A stretch of 64,000 nucleotides of DNA from Streptomyces flavidovirens DSM 40150 (GTDB taxonomy: Bacteria > Actinomycetota > Actinomycetes > Streptomycetales > Streptomycetaceae): contig NZ_AUBE01000017.1 of the NCBI RefSeq assembly GCF_000429085.1, positions 1 to 64,000 on the forward strand, in the 5' to 3' direction. This document shows positions 18,001-26,130 of the stretch, piece by piece. The notes beneath the pieces were generated by a model. The model was not told the DNA's origin and did not search any database. It worked only from the letters and a program-made list of their open reading frames with translations. Positions within the stretch are counted from its first letter, which is position 1. The number at the start of each line of letters is the position of its first letter. The position numbers were made by a program, and so were the translations under genes.

Positions 18001-20298
18001 CACTTCCGTGCCGACGGCTGGTTCCTTGCCGGGGCGCTGTTCCGTGCCGGGGCGCTGTTCGGTGCCGGGGCGTGACTCCGTACCGGGGCGTGACTCCGTA
18101 CCGGTGCCGGTGGACGGGTCGTCCGTCGCGTTGCTCTGCTCGGGGGTGCCTGGGTGGGCGGTGTCCGTGCGGTTACTCGTACGCGCGTCTGCCGCGCCGC
18201 CATGGCCGGTGCCGCTGCTCGGGCGGGTGACGGTCGCGCCGCCGGATCCGCTCGTCGGCCGGTCGTCCGCCAGGCGGTCGGCCCCGTCCTCCGTCCGGGC
18301 CGCATCCGTGTCCTCCGCCGGGTTCCCGACGGTGACGTGCACGCCCTGGCGCGCGGGACGGCCTTCCGCGCCGACGGCTCGCGCGGCGGACGCGCTGTCC
18401 GTCGCGGCCGTGCCCCGGCGCGGCTGCGGTACGGACGCGGTCGTGACCGGTGCCGACGGCAGACTGAGCAGTTCCGACAGGCGGTCCTCCGCCGCCAGCG
18501 ATTCCGCGGCCCGGCGCTCGGCTTCGTACGCGTGCTCGGCGCCCTGCGCGGCGTCCGCCGCGCGGGCCGCCGCCAGTTCGGCGCGGGCCTCCGCGCCCGC
18601 GGCCTCCTTCGCCCGGTCGGCCGTCGCACGGGCGGCTTCGCGCGCCGTCTCCCAGGCCGCGACCGCCGTCTTCTCCGCGTCGGTCGCCGCCAGCGCCGCC
18701 CGTGCCGGGTCGGCGTCCGGAGCTGTGTCGTCGAGCCAGCCGGCGCGTACCGCCTCCGCCGTCTCCTGTTCGACCTCGGACAGGCGCTGACGCAGGTGCC
18801 CGGCCTCACTGCGGGCGCGCTGTGCCTGGGTCGCGGCCGTGGTGGCGTCGCGGTGCGCCGCCTCGCCCACCTCCTGGAGAGCGGCCGAGCGCTCTTCCTC
18901 CTCGGCGGCCACCCGCTCGCCGTCCTCGGCCGCCGCGTGCAGCGCCCGTACGAGCTCACCTGCGGCCGTGGCGCGGGCCGCCAGCGCCGGGGCGGCGTCC
19001 CGCTCGGCCTCGCGGATGGCGACGGCCACGCGCGCGGCGCGGTCGGCGGCGGCGCGGTGGCGCAGTACGGCCTCGGCGGCCTGCCAGGCGGCGTGCAGCG
19101 TACGGGCGTCGGCGAGCTCGCGGCGCTGGGCGCCTGCCGCCTTCTCGGCGGCGGCGAGGGCCAGCGAGGCGTGCCGGTAGGCGAGTTCGCCGGCGATCAG
19201 GGAGCTGCGGCCGCGTGCCTGTTCGGCCTCGGCGACGGCCTGCGCGGTGGCGGTGACCTGCTGGGCGAGCTCGGCGGTGCGGCCGCGCTCCTCGCCGGCG
19301 CGGGCGGAGAGCCTGCGGGCGAGCGTACGGGTCCTGCGCTCGGCGCCGGCGTGGACGTCGCGGGCGCGCACGCGCGTCTCGGCGGCGTCGACGATGCGGC
19401 CGAGCAGGTCGACGGAGCCTGCCGTGAAGTCGCGCTCGGCGGTGAGCTCGGCGCGGCGGCCCAGCTTGTTGCCGAAGCCGTGGACGAGGTCGGCGAGGCC
19501 GTCGGTGTCCCTGGTGTCGGTGACGGCGCGCAGCAGCAGGTCCGTGAAGTCGGAGTCCTTCTTGACCGCGAAGAGGCCTGCCGCCTCGCCCTCGTCGGCG
19601 TTCATCTCCCGCTGGTAGCGGAAGAGCTCGGGGTCGAGTCCGAGGTCGCCGAGGTGCTCGTTCCAGCGGTCGTGGATCTCTTCCCAGTGGACGTCGAGGT
19701 GCGGGTAGGCCTTGCCCGCGTCGGTGATCGCGTCGCGGAAGCCCTTCATGGTGCGACGACGGCCCTGCGCTCCGGAGACGCCCTCGCCGTACGGGCGGAC
19801 GGCGGTGGACTCGGCGACAGGCAGCGAGTCGAGGCTGAGGCCGGGGCCGGGGCGGAAGGAGTACCAGGCCTCGGCGAACTTCCGCGGGTCGTTGGACACC
19901 TGCCGCCCGCGCCACTCGCTCACCTTGCCTACGACCACACACTCGCCGGTGAGCGTGTGCTGCCATTCGAGCGCGACGTGGCCGCAGTCGTCGGCGAGCA
20001 GGAACTTGCGCAGTACGCCGGAGCTCGCGCCGCCGAGCGTGTTGCGGTGGCCGGGCAGCATCACCGAGAAGATCAGCTTGAGCAGGACGGACTTGCCGCC
20101 GCCGTTCTCCAGGAAGAGCACGCCGGCGGGCGCGGGCCTGCGCGGCGGGCCGACCGGCTCCTCCTGGAAGAACTCCGCCTGTGTGGGGGCGGGGTGGGGC
20201 ACGGGCTCGCCGACTCCGCGCAGGTCAAGCACGGTGTCGGCGTAGCGCGCACCGGCGGGCCCGATGGAGTAGAGGCGGACCCGGGACAACTCGTACAT
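15055..20298 (-). CDS. Giant SMC-like ATPase (MukB/JetC-like)
   Basis: This 1747-residue protein has the plan of SMC-family condensin or Wadjet motor subunits. A Walker A lies at residues 63-70 (LENGGGKS), then long Ala/Glu/Arg-rich coiled coils, a compact non-coiled hinge-like region around 890-1000, return coiled coils, an ABC signature SGGQ at 1612-1615 and a Walker B LFLDNP at 1646-1651. The position after the Walker B Asp, usually Glu, is Asn1650. A low-complexity insert at about 730-796 consists of hexapeptides of the GTESRP/GTEQRP type and three NPGAS-type units. It is last in an operon with KITE-like and kleisin-like genes, matching the MukF-E-B/JetA-B-C order. ATG at 20298. It is larger than typical MukB or JetC. 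Function (condensin or plasmid restriction) is inferred. Confidence 0.85.
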   Translation of the reverse strand: MYELSRVRLYSIGPAGARYADTVLDLRGVGEPVPHPAPTQAEFFQEEPVGPPRRPAPAGVLFLENGGGKSVLLKLIFSVMLPGHRNTLGGASSGVLRKFLLADDCGHVALEWQHTLTGECVVVGKVSEWRGRQVSNDPRKFAEAWYSFRPGPGLSLDSLPVAESTAVRPYGEGVSGAQGRRRTMKGFRDAITDAGKAYPHLDVHWEEIHDRWNEHLGDLGLDPELFRYQREMNADEGEAAGLFAVKKDSDFTDLLLRAVTDTRDTDGLADLVHGFGNKLGRRAELTAERDFTAGSVDLLGRIVDAAETRVRARDVHAGAERRTRTLARRLSARAGEERGRTAELAQQVTATAQAVAEAEQARGRSSLIAGELAYRHASLALAAAEKAAGAQRRELADARTLHAAWQAAEAVLRHRAAADRAARVAVAIREAERDAAPALAARATAAGELVRALHAAAEDGERVAAEEEERSAALQEVGEAAHRDATTAATQAQRARSEAGHLRQRLSEVEQETAEAVRAGWLDDTAPDADPARAALAATDAEKTAVAAWETAREAARATADRAKEAAGAEARAELAAARAADAAQGAEHAYEAERRAAESLAAEDRLSELLSLPSAPVTTASVPQPRRGTAATDSASAARAVGAEGRPARQGVHVTVGNPAEDTDAARTEDGADRLADDRPTSGSGGATVTRPSSGTGHGGAADARTSNRTDTAHPGTPEQSNATDDPSTGTGTESRPGTESRPGTEQRPGTEQRPGKEPAVGTEVRSGTDTRTGTDAGTVTGASNPGTSNPGASNPGHRAAEHPDPAGPAGAATGTDAFGRSTASAHPLPTPRRTAEGPLTVEELDRNAEDLLVLLDQAVTSAERQLFELRTAAADDARILGALGDGGLLPPGPDVLATVEFLGEHGIPALPGWRYLAQAVAPADHAAVLAARPELVDGVVITDPDAHVRAREALAGAALLPRSAVAVGTAAALLAPVPAPGDAPSDRADVFLVPPNPAMHDEHAADEERHALRARATARDEEIRRLAARLTGDRTLAARLGSWRADCPPGMLAELAQAARTAGEAAEAAEAVLAEARTVRAEADEAAADAARIRDERQDAAQRARRVADALAGLAHRLRERAGWLVKVRELTEEAAELEARAAVCLERAKAADEDRRAAQRTADDAHRTARTLRAERAEIAGAPETLPEPDEDAPRVALPALREAYRAASQLYEKVGVGADLRAEQARAESDESAALTELNRLSNKVRTRAALLLEGTDGADGPSRQAAVARAESLVQMLESRASAASEQLGRLRGEAERLAPEDGTAHTELPDDLVPADAEHAQTLLRTATCELASRTDALDSARAAHAELLRAHRAAEDAAGGFDETAALLRDLLRDHHQDDEGTEEPGPYPGSLEEARQSAAESRRLLRGCAAELSAAEASVREASDVLVRHANSTRYEQVRTPARQQIRELPAAALPEHAAAWAAAFEPRLRVLTDELAQLERNRDSIVDRLRGLVESALATLRSAQRLSRLPEGLGEWSGQEFLRIRFEEPDQATLVERLGEVIDEATSAAVKKNSDLRRDGMSLLLRGVQAALQPKGISVEILKPDAVLRAERVPVGQMGDVFSGGQLLTAAIALYCTMAALRSNDRGRDKHRHAGTLFLDNPIGRANATYLLELQRAVSDALGVQLLYTTGLFDTTALAEFPLVIRLRNDADLRAGLKYISVEEHLRPGLPQQDPDGETVHGEITATRMFKRTPAPAE

Positions 20299-20411
20299 GG
20301 CGGCGGACTCTCGTCGTAAGTCGTGAAGCGGCAGGTGTGCGGCGGCTGGGGTGCGGCGGCCGGGTGCGGCTGTCGGTCTTCGGCGGCCGGTCTTCAGCGG
20401 CCGGCCGGGGG

Positions 20412-21371
20412 TCAGGCGTGGAAGGGCAGGCCGGCCTCGGCGGTCAGTTCGAGGTCGTCGGCGTCCGAAGGCGGCACCAGCGTCGGGGTGCCGTCGGTCA
20501 CCGGCACCACGCCCAGTTCCAGCAGCTCGGCCATGGCCGCGCTGCCCGCCATGTCGCGGACCTGCAACTGGTAGCGGGCGGTGGTGCGGTACGCCCCTCC
20601 CGCGTCGTCACCCGTGCGGTGCAGGAAGCCGGATTCGGTGAGGAAGGCGACGGCCTTGCCGACGATGCCGGTGGTGGAACCGGCCAGCCGTCGCGCGTCC
20701 TTGGTGGCGCCGGTCGCGCTGCGGCGGGCGTAGATCCGCCAGGCCGCTTCGAGGCCGGGGGCCTCGGTGGCCGGGTCGGTGTTCTCCCCCTGCTCGTCGG
20801 CGCGCTCCTCCAGGCGGCGGCAGGCCTGGCGCACGAAGGCGTCGACACCGTTGACCGTTATGCGGCCGATGTACCCGTCGTCGGCGAGGTCTTCGGGGCG
20901 GGGGAACGCCAGTGCGGCGACGGCGAGGTGGGCGAGGCCGTGCAGGAACCGGTCGGCGGAGTCGGCCGAGGCCCGCCGGGCGTAGTCGCCCATCCGTACG
21001 GCGAAGACCGAGTCCTCCCCGGCGGAGACGGCCATGCCCGCGCGTGTGGAGACTTCCAGGACGACGAGTCCGAGGCCGGTCGCGACGGCGTCGGCGAGGC
21101 GCGCGAAAGCGGGCTCTTCGCGGTAGCGGCGGAGGAGGTCGGCGTACTCCACGTCGCGGGCAGGCAGCAGCTTGGGCTGGAGCCCGAAGGACACCAGCCG
21201 GGCGGCGTCGGCCGCGTCGGCGGGCGTGACCGCGCCGTGCGCGGCGGCAGCGGGAGCGGGCGCGGGCAGCTCGCCGGATTCGGCTGCGCCGCCAGCGGCG
21301 GCCGCGCCGGTCGCGGCGTCGGTGGGCCGCTCGCTCCACGCGTCGGCGTGCTCTGCGCGGTGGTCGCTCAC
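20412..21371 (-). CDS. KITE-like condensin accessory subunit (MukE/JetB-like)
   Basis: The 319-residue protein has a disordered Ala/Gly-rich N-terminus (about 45 residues) followed by alpha/beta winged-helix-like domains. The segment DVEYADLLRRYREEPAFARLADAVA and the following beta-rich LGLVVLEVSTRAGMAV resemble JetB/MukE N-terminal domains. A second helical domain carries TTGIVGKAVAFLTESGFLHRTG, a winged-helix pattern. Position between the kleisin-like and SMC-like genes supports the call more than sequence alone. It starts at GTG 21371, overlapping the stop of the 65-aa ORF (GTGA) with GAGGAG upstream. The 113-bp gap to the SMC gene holds no clear promoter. Confidence 0.75.
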   Translation of the reverse strand: MSDHRAEHADAWSERPTDAATGAAAAGGAAESGELPAPAPAAAAHGAVTPADAADAARLVSFGLQPKLLPARDVEYADLLRRYREEPAFARLADAVATGLGLVVLEVSTRAGMAVSAGEDSVFAVRMGDYARRASADSADRFLHGLAHLAVAALAFPRPEDLADDGYIGRITVNGVDAFVRQACRRLEERADEQGENTDPATEAPGLEAAWRIYARRSATGATKDARRLAGSTTGIVGKAVAFLTESGFLHRTGDDAGGAYRTTARYQLQVRDMAGSAAMAELLELGVVPVTDGTPTLVPPSDADDLELTAEAGLPFHA

Positions 21372-21565
21372 GACTGCTGCTCCTCGGTACGGGAATTCTT
21401 GGATTCGGGTACGGACTCGATGGCGCGCACCGGGCCTGACGCGCCCGGAGTTCCGGCTGGTGCCCGCCCGGAGCCGCGCGGAGACGGTGTCGCCGTGGCC
21501 GGGCGCCGGGCAATCGGCGCACCGGTCGTGCTGGAAACGGACCCGATGCCGCGTCTCCTGGTCAT
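21368..21565 (-). CDS. Translationally coupled 65-residue ORF inside the SMC-like operon
   Basis: Small ORF that exactly bridges the gap between the kleisin-like and KITE-like genes. Its ATG overlaps the upstream stop (ATGA, 21562-21565) with GGAGG 6 bp before it, and its stop overlaps the next GTG (GTGA, 21368-21371). The predicted peptide is basic and low-complexity, rich in Ser/Thr/Pro/Ala/Arg/Gly, with an acidic end (KNSRTEEQQS); no domain is visible. The junctions and ribosome sites argue that it is translated. It may only relay ribosomes, or be a disordered linker subunit. Confidence 0.55.
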   Translation of the reverse strand: MTRRRGIGSVSSTTGAPIARRPATATPSPRGSGRAPAGTPGASGPVRAIESVPESKNSRTEEQQS

Positions 21566-23088
21566 GCCGCCTCCGTCCGGTCCGCGCTCATCCCGGCGGC
21601 GTCCAGCAGTGCCATGCCCACTATCAGGTCGGCGCCGCCGAACTCCGGGTCGTCGAGTTCGGTGCCGTCGTCCACGGCGAACAGCAGTTGCTTCTCGCCC
21701 TGCCGGTAAGCGGTGCCGACCGGCGGGCTCGCCGCGTGCACCGCGAGCAGCGCGACGAGGTACGGGAGCTCGGGGTCACGGCGCCGCGCGTCGGCCAGCA
21801 GTCCGGACAGTCTGCGCGGCGCGTCGTGCGGCAGGTCGAGCAGCTCCATGGCGCTCGCCAGCTGCTCCTCGCTGAACCGGCTGTCGTCCGGGGTGGCGAT
21901 CAGGTCCGGCTCCGGCATCTCGGCGCCCAGGTGCTCCCGCTCCAGCGGCGGGGTCAGCAGTATGTCGACCAAGTCCCCGACCCGTACGGACACGGGCGTG
22001 CGCAGCCCGGCGCCGTGCGCGAAGAACGCGTCGGTGACGCGGATCGCCTGCTCCACCGGCAGGGGCAGCAGTGGCGCGACCAGCTGGCCGTACAGGTCGA
22101 GCCCGGCCCGCGCCGTGGGCGTGGCGAACGCCTGGCGGTCCTGCTCGGCGCGGAACAGGGGTCCGGCGTCCAGCAGCCGGGACTGCAGCTGCGTGTGCCT
22201 GCGGATGCAGTCCTTGACGATGTCGACGAGCTCGGCCGCGCGCCGCTTGTGCTCGGGTTCCACGGCTTCGTCCCGCGCCTTGCGGATGTTGGTGAGGATC
22301 GCGTTCTCGTGCCGGTAGCGGTCGGCGACGTGGTCGAGCGCCTCGGCGATCATGTCGGGCACCGCGTTGAGCCAGTCGACGGCGCGCACGTTGCGCCGGG
22401 TCGCCTCCAGGGTCCTGCGGAGCGTCTCGGCGTACTGCACGGTCCGGTACCGGGCCTGCTCGGCGGCGAGCTGGGCGTCGGCGAGCCGGCCGCGGCTGAT
22501 GAGCACTTCGAGCTTGACCTCGGCGGCGATCTGCGCGCTGGTGACGTCCGTGTCGAGGGCGCCGACAAGGACGTTGACCGCCTCGTCGGTGGTCCGCAGG
22601 TAGACGCTGCCGCCGTACCCGGGGACCTCCTCGATGAGCTTGAAGTCGTAATCCCTGCGCACATAAGCACCATCGGGGCCGAACGTGCCATAAACCGCAC
22701 GGAAGCCGCGGTCCACGCTTCCGACGTTGATCAGGTTCTCCAGGACCCAGCGTGCGACGCGCTCGTGCTCGGCGAGCGGGCGGTCGGGGGCCTGGGCCGC
22801 GACCCGCGGAAGCAGCCTGGCCACTATCTGCTCGTGGTCGGCGCCCGTGTCGAAGTCCATGTTGAGGGTGACGAGGTCGATCGCGGCGAGCGCGATCTCC
22901 GCCATCGCGTAGACCGAGTATTCGCCCGCGAGGTTCGCCTTGCGTACGTCGAGATCGTGCAGCGGCGCGGTGCAGGCGAGCGCGCGGAGCCGCCGCGCGA
23001 GCCCCTCGTCGGCGGCCGGGCCCTGTGCGGGCCGCGGCCCCGCGCTGAGCTGGGGCGGAACGAATTCCGTCGATGCAGGCGAAGTCAC
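21562..23088 (-). CDS. Kleisin-like subunit (MukF/JetA-like)
   Basis: This 508-residue, largely helical protein resembles JetA/MukF kleisins. An N-terminal winged-helix-like part (residues 40-120) leads to a beta hairpin (YDFKLIEEVPGYGGSVYL). Next comes a long helical block at 167-240 starting TTDEAVNVLVGALDTDVTS and ending RRNVRAVDW, the most JetA-like segment, with further helices to 300. The C-terminal part (about 330-500) is a compact alpha/beta domain, as in kleisins that contact the SMC head. The start is GTG 23088 by homology expectation; the ribosome site (GAGGA) is rather far upstream. It is the first gene of the four-gene operon, 103 bp from the end of the upstream GntR gene. Confidence 0.75.
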   Translation of the reverse strand: MTSPASTEFVPPQLSAGPRPAQGPAADEGLARRLRALACTAPLHDLDVRKANLAGEYSVYAMAEIALAAIDLVTLNMDFDTGADHEQIVARLLPRVAAQAPDRPLAEHERVARWVLENLINVGSVDRGFRAVYGTFGPDGAYVRRDYDFKLIEEVPGYGGSVYLRTTDEAVNVLVGALDTDVTSAQIAAEVKLEVLISRGRLADAQLAAEQARYRTVQYAETLRRTLEATRRNVRAVDWLNAVPDMIAEALDHVADRYRHENAILTNIRKARDEAVEPEHKRRAAELVDIVKDCIRRHTQLQSRLLDAGPLFRAEQDRQAFATPTARAGLDLYGQLVAPLLPLPVEQAIRVTDAFFAHGAGLRTPVSVRVGDLVDILLTPPLEREHLGAEMPEPDLIATPDDSRFSEEQLASAMELLDLPHDAPRRLSGLLADARRRDPELPYLVALLAVHAASPPVGTAYRQGEKQLLFAVDDGTELDDPEFGGADLIVGMALLDAAGMSADRTEAA

Positions 23089-23191
23089 GTGGCACAGATT
23101 AGGTCCTCGCACTGACAACGGTCGAAACGGCGCAGAAGCGACCCTCACGCAGGACCGGATCAGCGGAGGACGGCCATGGGCCAAAAGCCCC

Positions 23192-23905
23192 TCATGTCCC
23201 CCAGTTTCCGGCCTCGATGTGGCGTGCGTACACCTCGACGAGCTGGGTTCGCGAGTCGTCCAGATAGTCGGCGAGGAGCTGTTCGCCGGCCGCGTTGTCG
23301 CCCGCCCGCAGGCGTTCCAGAATCTCCCGGTTCCGTACGAGATAAGGTTCGTGCAGCCGGCGCGGATCGGCCACCACGTGGAAGGCGAGGCGCAGTTCGG
23401 CCAGGACACCGCGCATCAGCTCGTCGGTGCGGGGGCTGGCGGCGAGGGAGACGAGTTCCCGGTGGAAGTGGATGTTGGCGGTCGATACGCCTTTCCACTC
23501 CTGCCGGCCGGCCGCCCGCTCGCCGTCACCGACGGCCTTGTCGAGGCCGCCGAGGGGGAAGGGCGGCGCGCCGAGCCCACGGACGACGGCGCACTCGATC
23601 AGCCGCCGAATGCGGTAAATGTCCTCTACGTCCTCAACGGCGAGGACGCGGACGAAGACTCCGCGGTTGAGCTGGTGGACGAGCAGCCGCTCATGGGTCA
23701 GCAGCCGGAACGCCTCGCGCAGCGTGTTGCGCGAGACGCCGAGCGCCTTGCCGATGCCGTCCTCCGAAAGGCGTTCGCCCGGCGGGAAGTAGCCCTCGGC
23801 GATGCGGGTGCGGAGGATGTCCGCGACTCGCTCCGCCGTGCTGGTGCGGCCCAGCAGCGGGCGGTCGTCGGCCAGCCCGCCGGCCTCGGACTCCGTCGTC
23901 CTCAC
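23192..23905 (-). CDS. GntR-family regulator (FadR/FCD subgroup)
   Basis: A 237-residue transcription factor. The N-terminal winged helix-turn-helix includes RVADILRTRIAEGYFPPGERLSEDGIG in part and LGVSRNTLREAFRLLTHERLL. The C-terminal FCD domain is helical, with potential metal ligands in NIHFHRELV and the late histidines (RLHEPY, YARHIEAG). It is divergent from the MFS-pxpABC operon, 171 bp away, so it probably controls that operon in response to 5-oxoproline or another carboxylate. GTG at 23905 has GGGAGA upstream. Confidence 0.9.
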   Translation of the reverse strand: MRTTESEAGGLADDRPLLGRTSTAERVADILRTRIAEGYFPPGERLSEDGIGKALGVSRNTLREAFRLLTHERLLVHQLNRGVFVRVLAVEDVEDIYRIRRLIECAVVRGLGAPPFPLGGLDKAVGDGERAAGRQEWKGVSTANIHFHRELVSLAASPRTDELMRGVLAELRLAFHVVADPRRLHEPYLVRNREILERLRAGDNAAGEQLLADYLDDSRTQLVEVYARHIEAGNWGT

Positions 23906-23984
23906 AGCGCCTGTCTCCCTACTGCTCTCCCGCCGGCCCACTTGTCGCCGTGCGCGCGCTGCCCATCGTAGAAGCAAGAACGAA

Positions 23985-24015
23985 CCGACATGACTCTTGT
24001 CGGATCGTTCAACAA
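23985..24015 (+). promoter_or_regulatory. Candidate promoter and GntR operator before the MFS-pxpABC operon
   Basis: A 6-bp perfect inverted repeat CCGACA/TGTCGG with a 7-bp spacer lies at 23985-24003. It overlaps TTGTCG (23997-24002), a possible -35, with TACGTT 18 bp downstream as -10. A repressor bound here would block transcription of the operon. Assignment to the neighbouring GntR protein is inferred from position. Confidence 0.45.
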
Positions 24016-24076
24016 TCCCCTACGTTGGCGTCACCGCACGGTCTCCAGCGCACTCCTCCCCTTCCGCGAGGTGCAG

Positions 24077-25354
24077 ATGAGTACCACCCAGACACAGTCG
24101 AAGCAGGACGAACTACCCGACGACAACGGCGCGTTCGCGTGGCTCCGCGCCCTCGGGCCGCGCGGCCGCCGCGCCTTCGGCGGCGCGTTCGGCGGATACG
24201 CCCTCGACTCCTACGACTTCTTCACCCTGCCGCTGAGCATGGTCGCGATCTCCGCGTACTTCAGTCTCAGCACCGGGCAGACGGGCCTCCTCACGACCGT
24301 CACGCTGGTGGTGTCCGCGATCGGCGGCGCCGTCGCCGGCATCGCGGCCGACCGCATAGGCCGGGTGAAGGCGCTGATGATCACGGTGATCACCTACGCG
24401 TTGTTCACCGTCCTGTGCGGGTTCGCCCCCAACTACGAGACGCTGCTCGTCTTCCGCGCGCTCCAGGGCCTCGGTTTCGGCGGCGAGTGGGCGGTCGGCG
24501 CGATCCTGGTCGCCGAGTACTCCTCGGCCAGGCATCGCGGCCGTACGCTCGGGGCGATCCAGAGTTCCTGGGCAGTCGGGTGGGCGCTCGCGGTCATCGT
24601 CTACACGGTGGTCTTCCAGTACCTGGACCCGGACACGGCCTGGCGTGTGATGTTCTGGACCGGTGCGCTTCCCGCGCTTCTGGTGATCTGGGTACGCCGC
24701 CATGTCAGCGACGCACCGGAAGCGACGCAGCGGCGTCTCGCGAGCAGCGACAAGGGGTCGTTCACGGCGATCTTCAAGAAGGACCTGCTGCGCACCACGC
24801 TCTTCGGTGTGCTGCTGTCCACCGGTGTCCAGGGCGGCTATTACACGCTCGCGACCTGGGTGCCCACCTACCTCAAGACGGAGCGGGGCCTCACCGTCGT
24901 CGGTACCGGCGGCTATCTGACGTTCCTCATCTCGGGCGCGTTCATCGGCTACCTCACCGGGGGGTACCTCACCGACAGACTGGGCCGTAAGAAGAACATC
25001 GCGCTGTTCGCGTTCCTCTCGGCCGCCTGCATCCTCGCCTACACCAACATCCCCTCCGGGGCGAACAACGTGGTGCTCGTCCTGGGCTTCCCGCTGGGCT
25101 TCTGTATGTCGGCCATTTTCAGCGGCTTCGGTTCGTTCCTCAGTGAGCTCTATCCGACGGCTGTTCGCGGGACCGGTCAGGGGTTCACGTACAACACGGG
25201 CCGTGCCGTGGGCGCTTTCTTCCCGACCCTCGTCGGCTTCCTGGCCGGGGGCTGGGGAGTGGGGGGCGCACTGATCTTCGGTGCGGTCGGTTACGGGCTT
25301 GCCGTACTGGCGCTGTTCGGCCTTCCCGAGACGCGCGGAAAAGAGCTCCAGTGA
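24077..25354 (+). CDS. MFS transporter (metabolite:H+ symporter type)
   Basis: 425-residue, 12-helix major facilitator protein. Typical loop motifs are ADRIGRVKAL between helices 2 and 3, the helix 4 segment RALQGLGFGGEWAVGAILVAEY of the sugar/aromatic-acid:proton branch, and LTDRLGRKKNIALF in the second half. The ATG at 24077 follows GAGGTG; an upstream in-frame ATG at 23990 lies inside the putative operator. The stop overlaps pxpA (GTGA), so uptake of the pxpABC substrate, perhaps pyroglutamate or a related acid, is the likely job. Confidence 0.9.
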   Translation: MSTTQTQSKQDELPDDNGAFAWLRALGPRGRRAFGGAFGGYALDSYDFFTLPLSMVAISAYFSLSTGQTGLLTTVTLVVSAIGGAVAGIAADRIGRVKALMITVITYALFTVLCGFAPNYETLLVFRALQGLGFGGEWAVGAILVAEYSSARHRGRTLGAIQSSWAVGWALAVIVYTVVFQYLDPDTAWRVMFWTGALPALLVIWVRRHVSDAPEATQRRLASSDKGSFTAIFKKDLLRTTLFGVLLSTGVQGGYYTLATWVPTYLKTERGLTVVGTGGYLTFLISGAFIGYLTGGYLTDRLGRKKNIALFAFLSAACILAYTNIPSGANNVVLVLGFPLGFCMSAIFSGFGSFLSELYPTAVRGTGQGFTYNTGRAVGAFFPTLVGFLAGGWGVGGALIFGAVGYGLAVLALFGLPETRGKELQ

Positions 25355-26130
25355 ACGCCACTACGACTGGCAGAGCTTCGATCGATCTCAACGCCGACCT
25401 CGGGGAAGGCTTCGGACGCTGGCAACTGACCGATGACGAAGAGCTGCTGTCCGTCGTCACCAGCGCCAACGTCGCCTGCGGCTTCCATGCCGGTGACGCG
25501 GCGACCATGCGCCGCGTCTGCGACCTCGCGGCCGCGCGCGGGGTGCGGATCGGAGCCCAGGTCTCGTACCGCGATCTGGCCGGCTTCGGGCGGCGCTCCA
25601 TGGACGTCCCCCCGGACGAACTCGCGGCCGAAGTCGCCTACCAGATCGGCGCACTGGACGTGTTCGCGCGAGCGGCGGGTTCACAGGTGTCGTACGTCAA
25701 GCCGCACGGTGCGCTCTACAACCGGGTGGTGCACGACGAGGAACAGGCAGCGGCCGTAGTCGACGGTGTGCTGCTGGCGGGCGGCGGCCGGCCGGTCCTG
25801 GGCCTGCCCGGATCGCGGTTCCTCGACCTCGCCGCGAAGGCCGGGCTGCCGGTCGTCACCGAGGCGTTCGCGGACCGCGCGTACACGGCGGAAGGGACGC
25901 TCGTTCCGCGCGGACACGAGAACGCCGTCGTGACCGACGCGGGAACGGTCGTTGAACGCTCCGTCTCCATGGCCCGGTTCGGCGTCGTCACCTCCCACTG
26001 CGGCAGCCCTGTCCCCGTGCGGGCCCGCTCGCTGTGCCTGCACGGGGACACTCCGGGCGCCGTGGGCCTTGCCCGCCGCGTACGGGAACGTCTGGAGGCC
26101 GCGGGTGTCCGTGTGGAGGCCTTCGTATGA
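25351..26130 (+). CDS. pxpA: 5-oxoprolinase subunit A (LamB/YcsF family)
   Basis: The 259-residue LamB/YcsF protein is the subunit that with PxpB and PxpC opens 5-oxoproline to glutamate using ATP. Family motifs are IDLNADLGEGFG at the N-terminus, ANVACGFHAGDA (metal/substrate site) and VKPHGALYN. The GTG at 25351 overlaps the MFS stop by 4 bp and the gene ends in an ATGA overlap with pxpB, so the whole set is one operon. Confidence 0.94.
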   Translation: MNATTTGRASIDLNADLGEGFGRWQLTDDEELLSVVTSANVACGFHAGDAATMRRVCDLAAARGVRIGAQVSYRDLAGFGRRSMDVPPDELAAEVAYQIGALDVFARAAGSQVSYVKPHGALYNRVVHDEEQAAAVVDGVLLAGGGRPVLGLPGSRFLDLAAKAGLPVVTEAFADRAYTAEGTLVPRGHENAVVTDAGTVVERSVSMARFGVVTSHCGSPVPVRARSLCLHGDTPGAVGLARRVRERLEAAGVRVEAFV

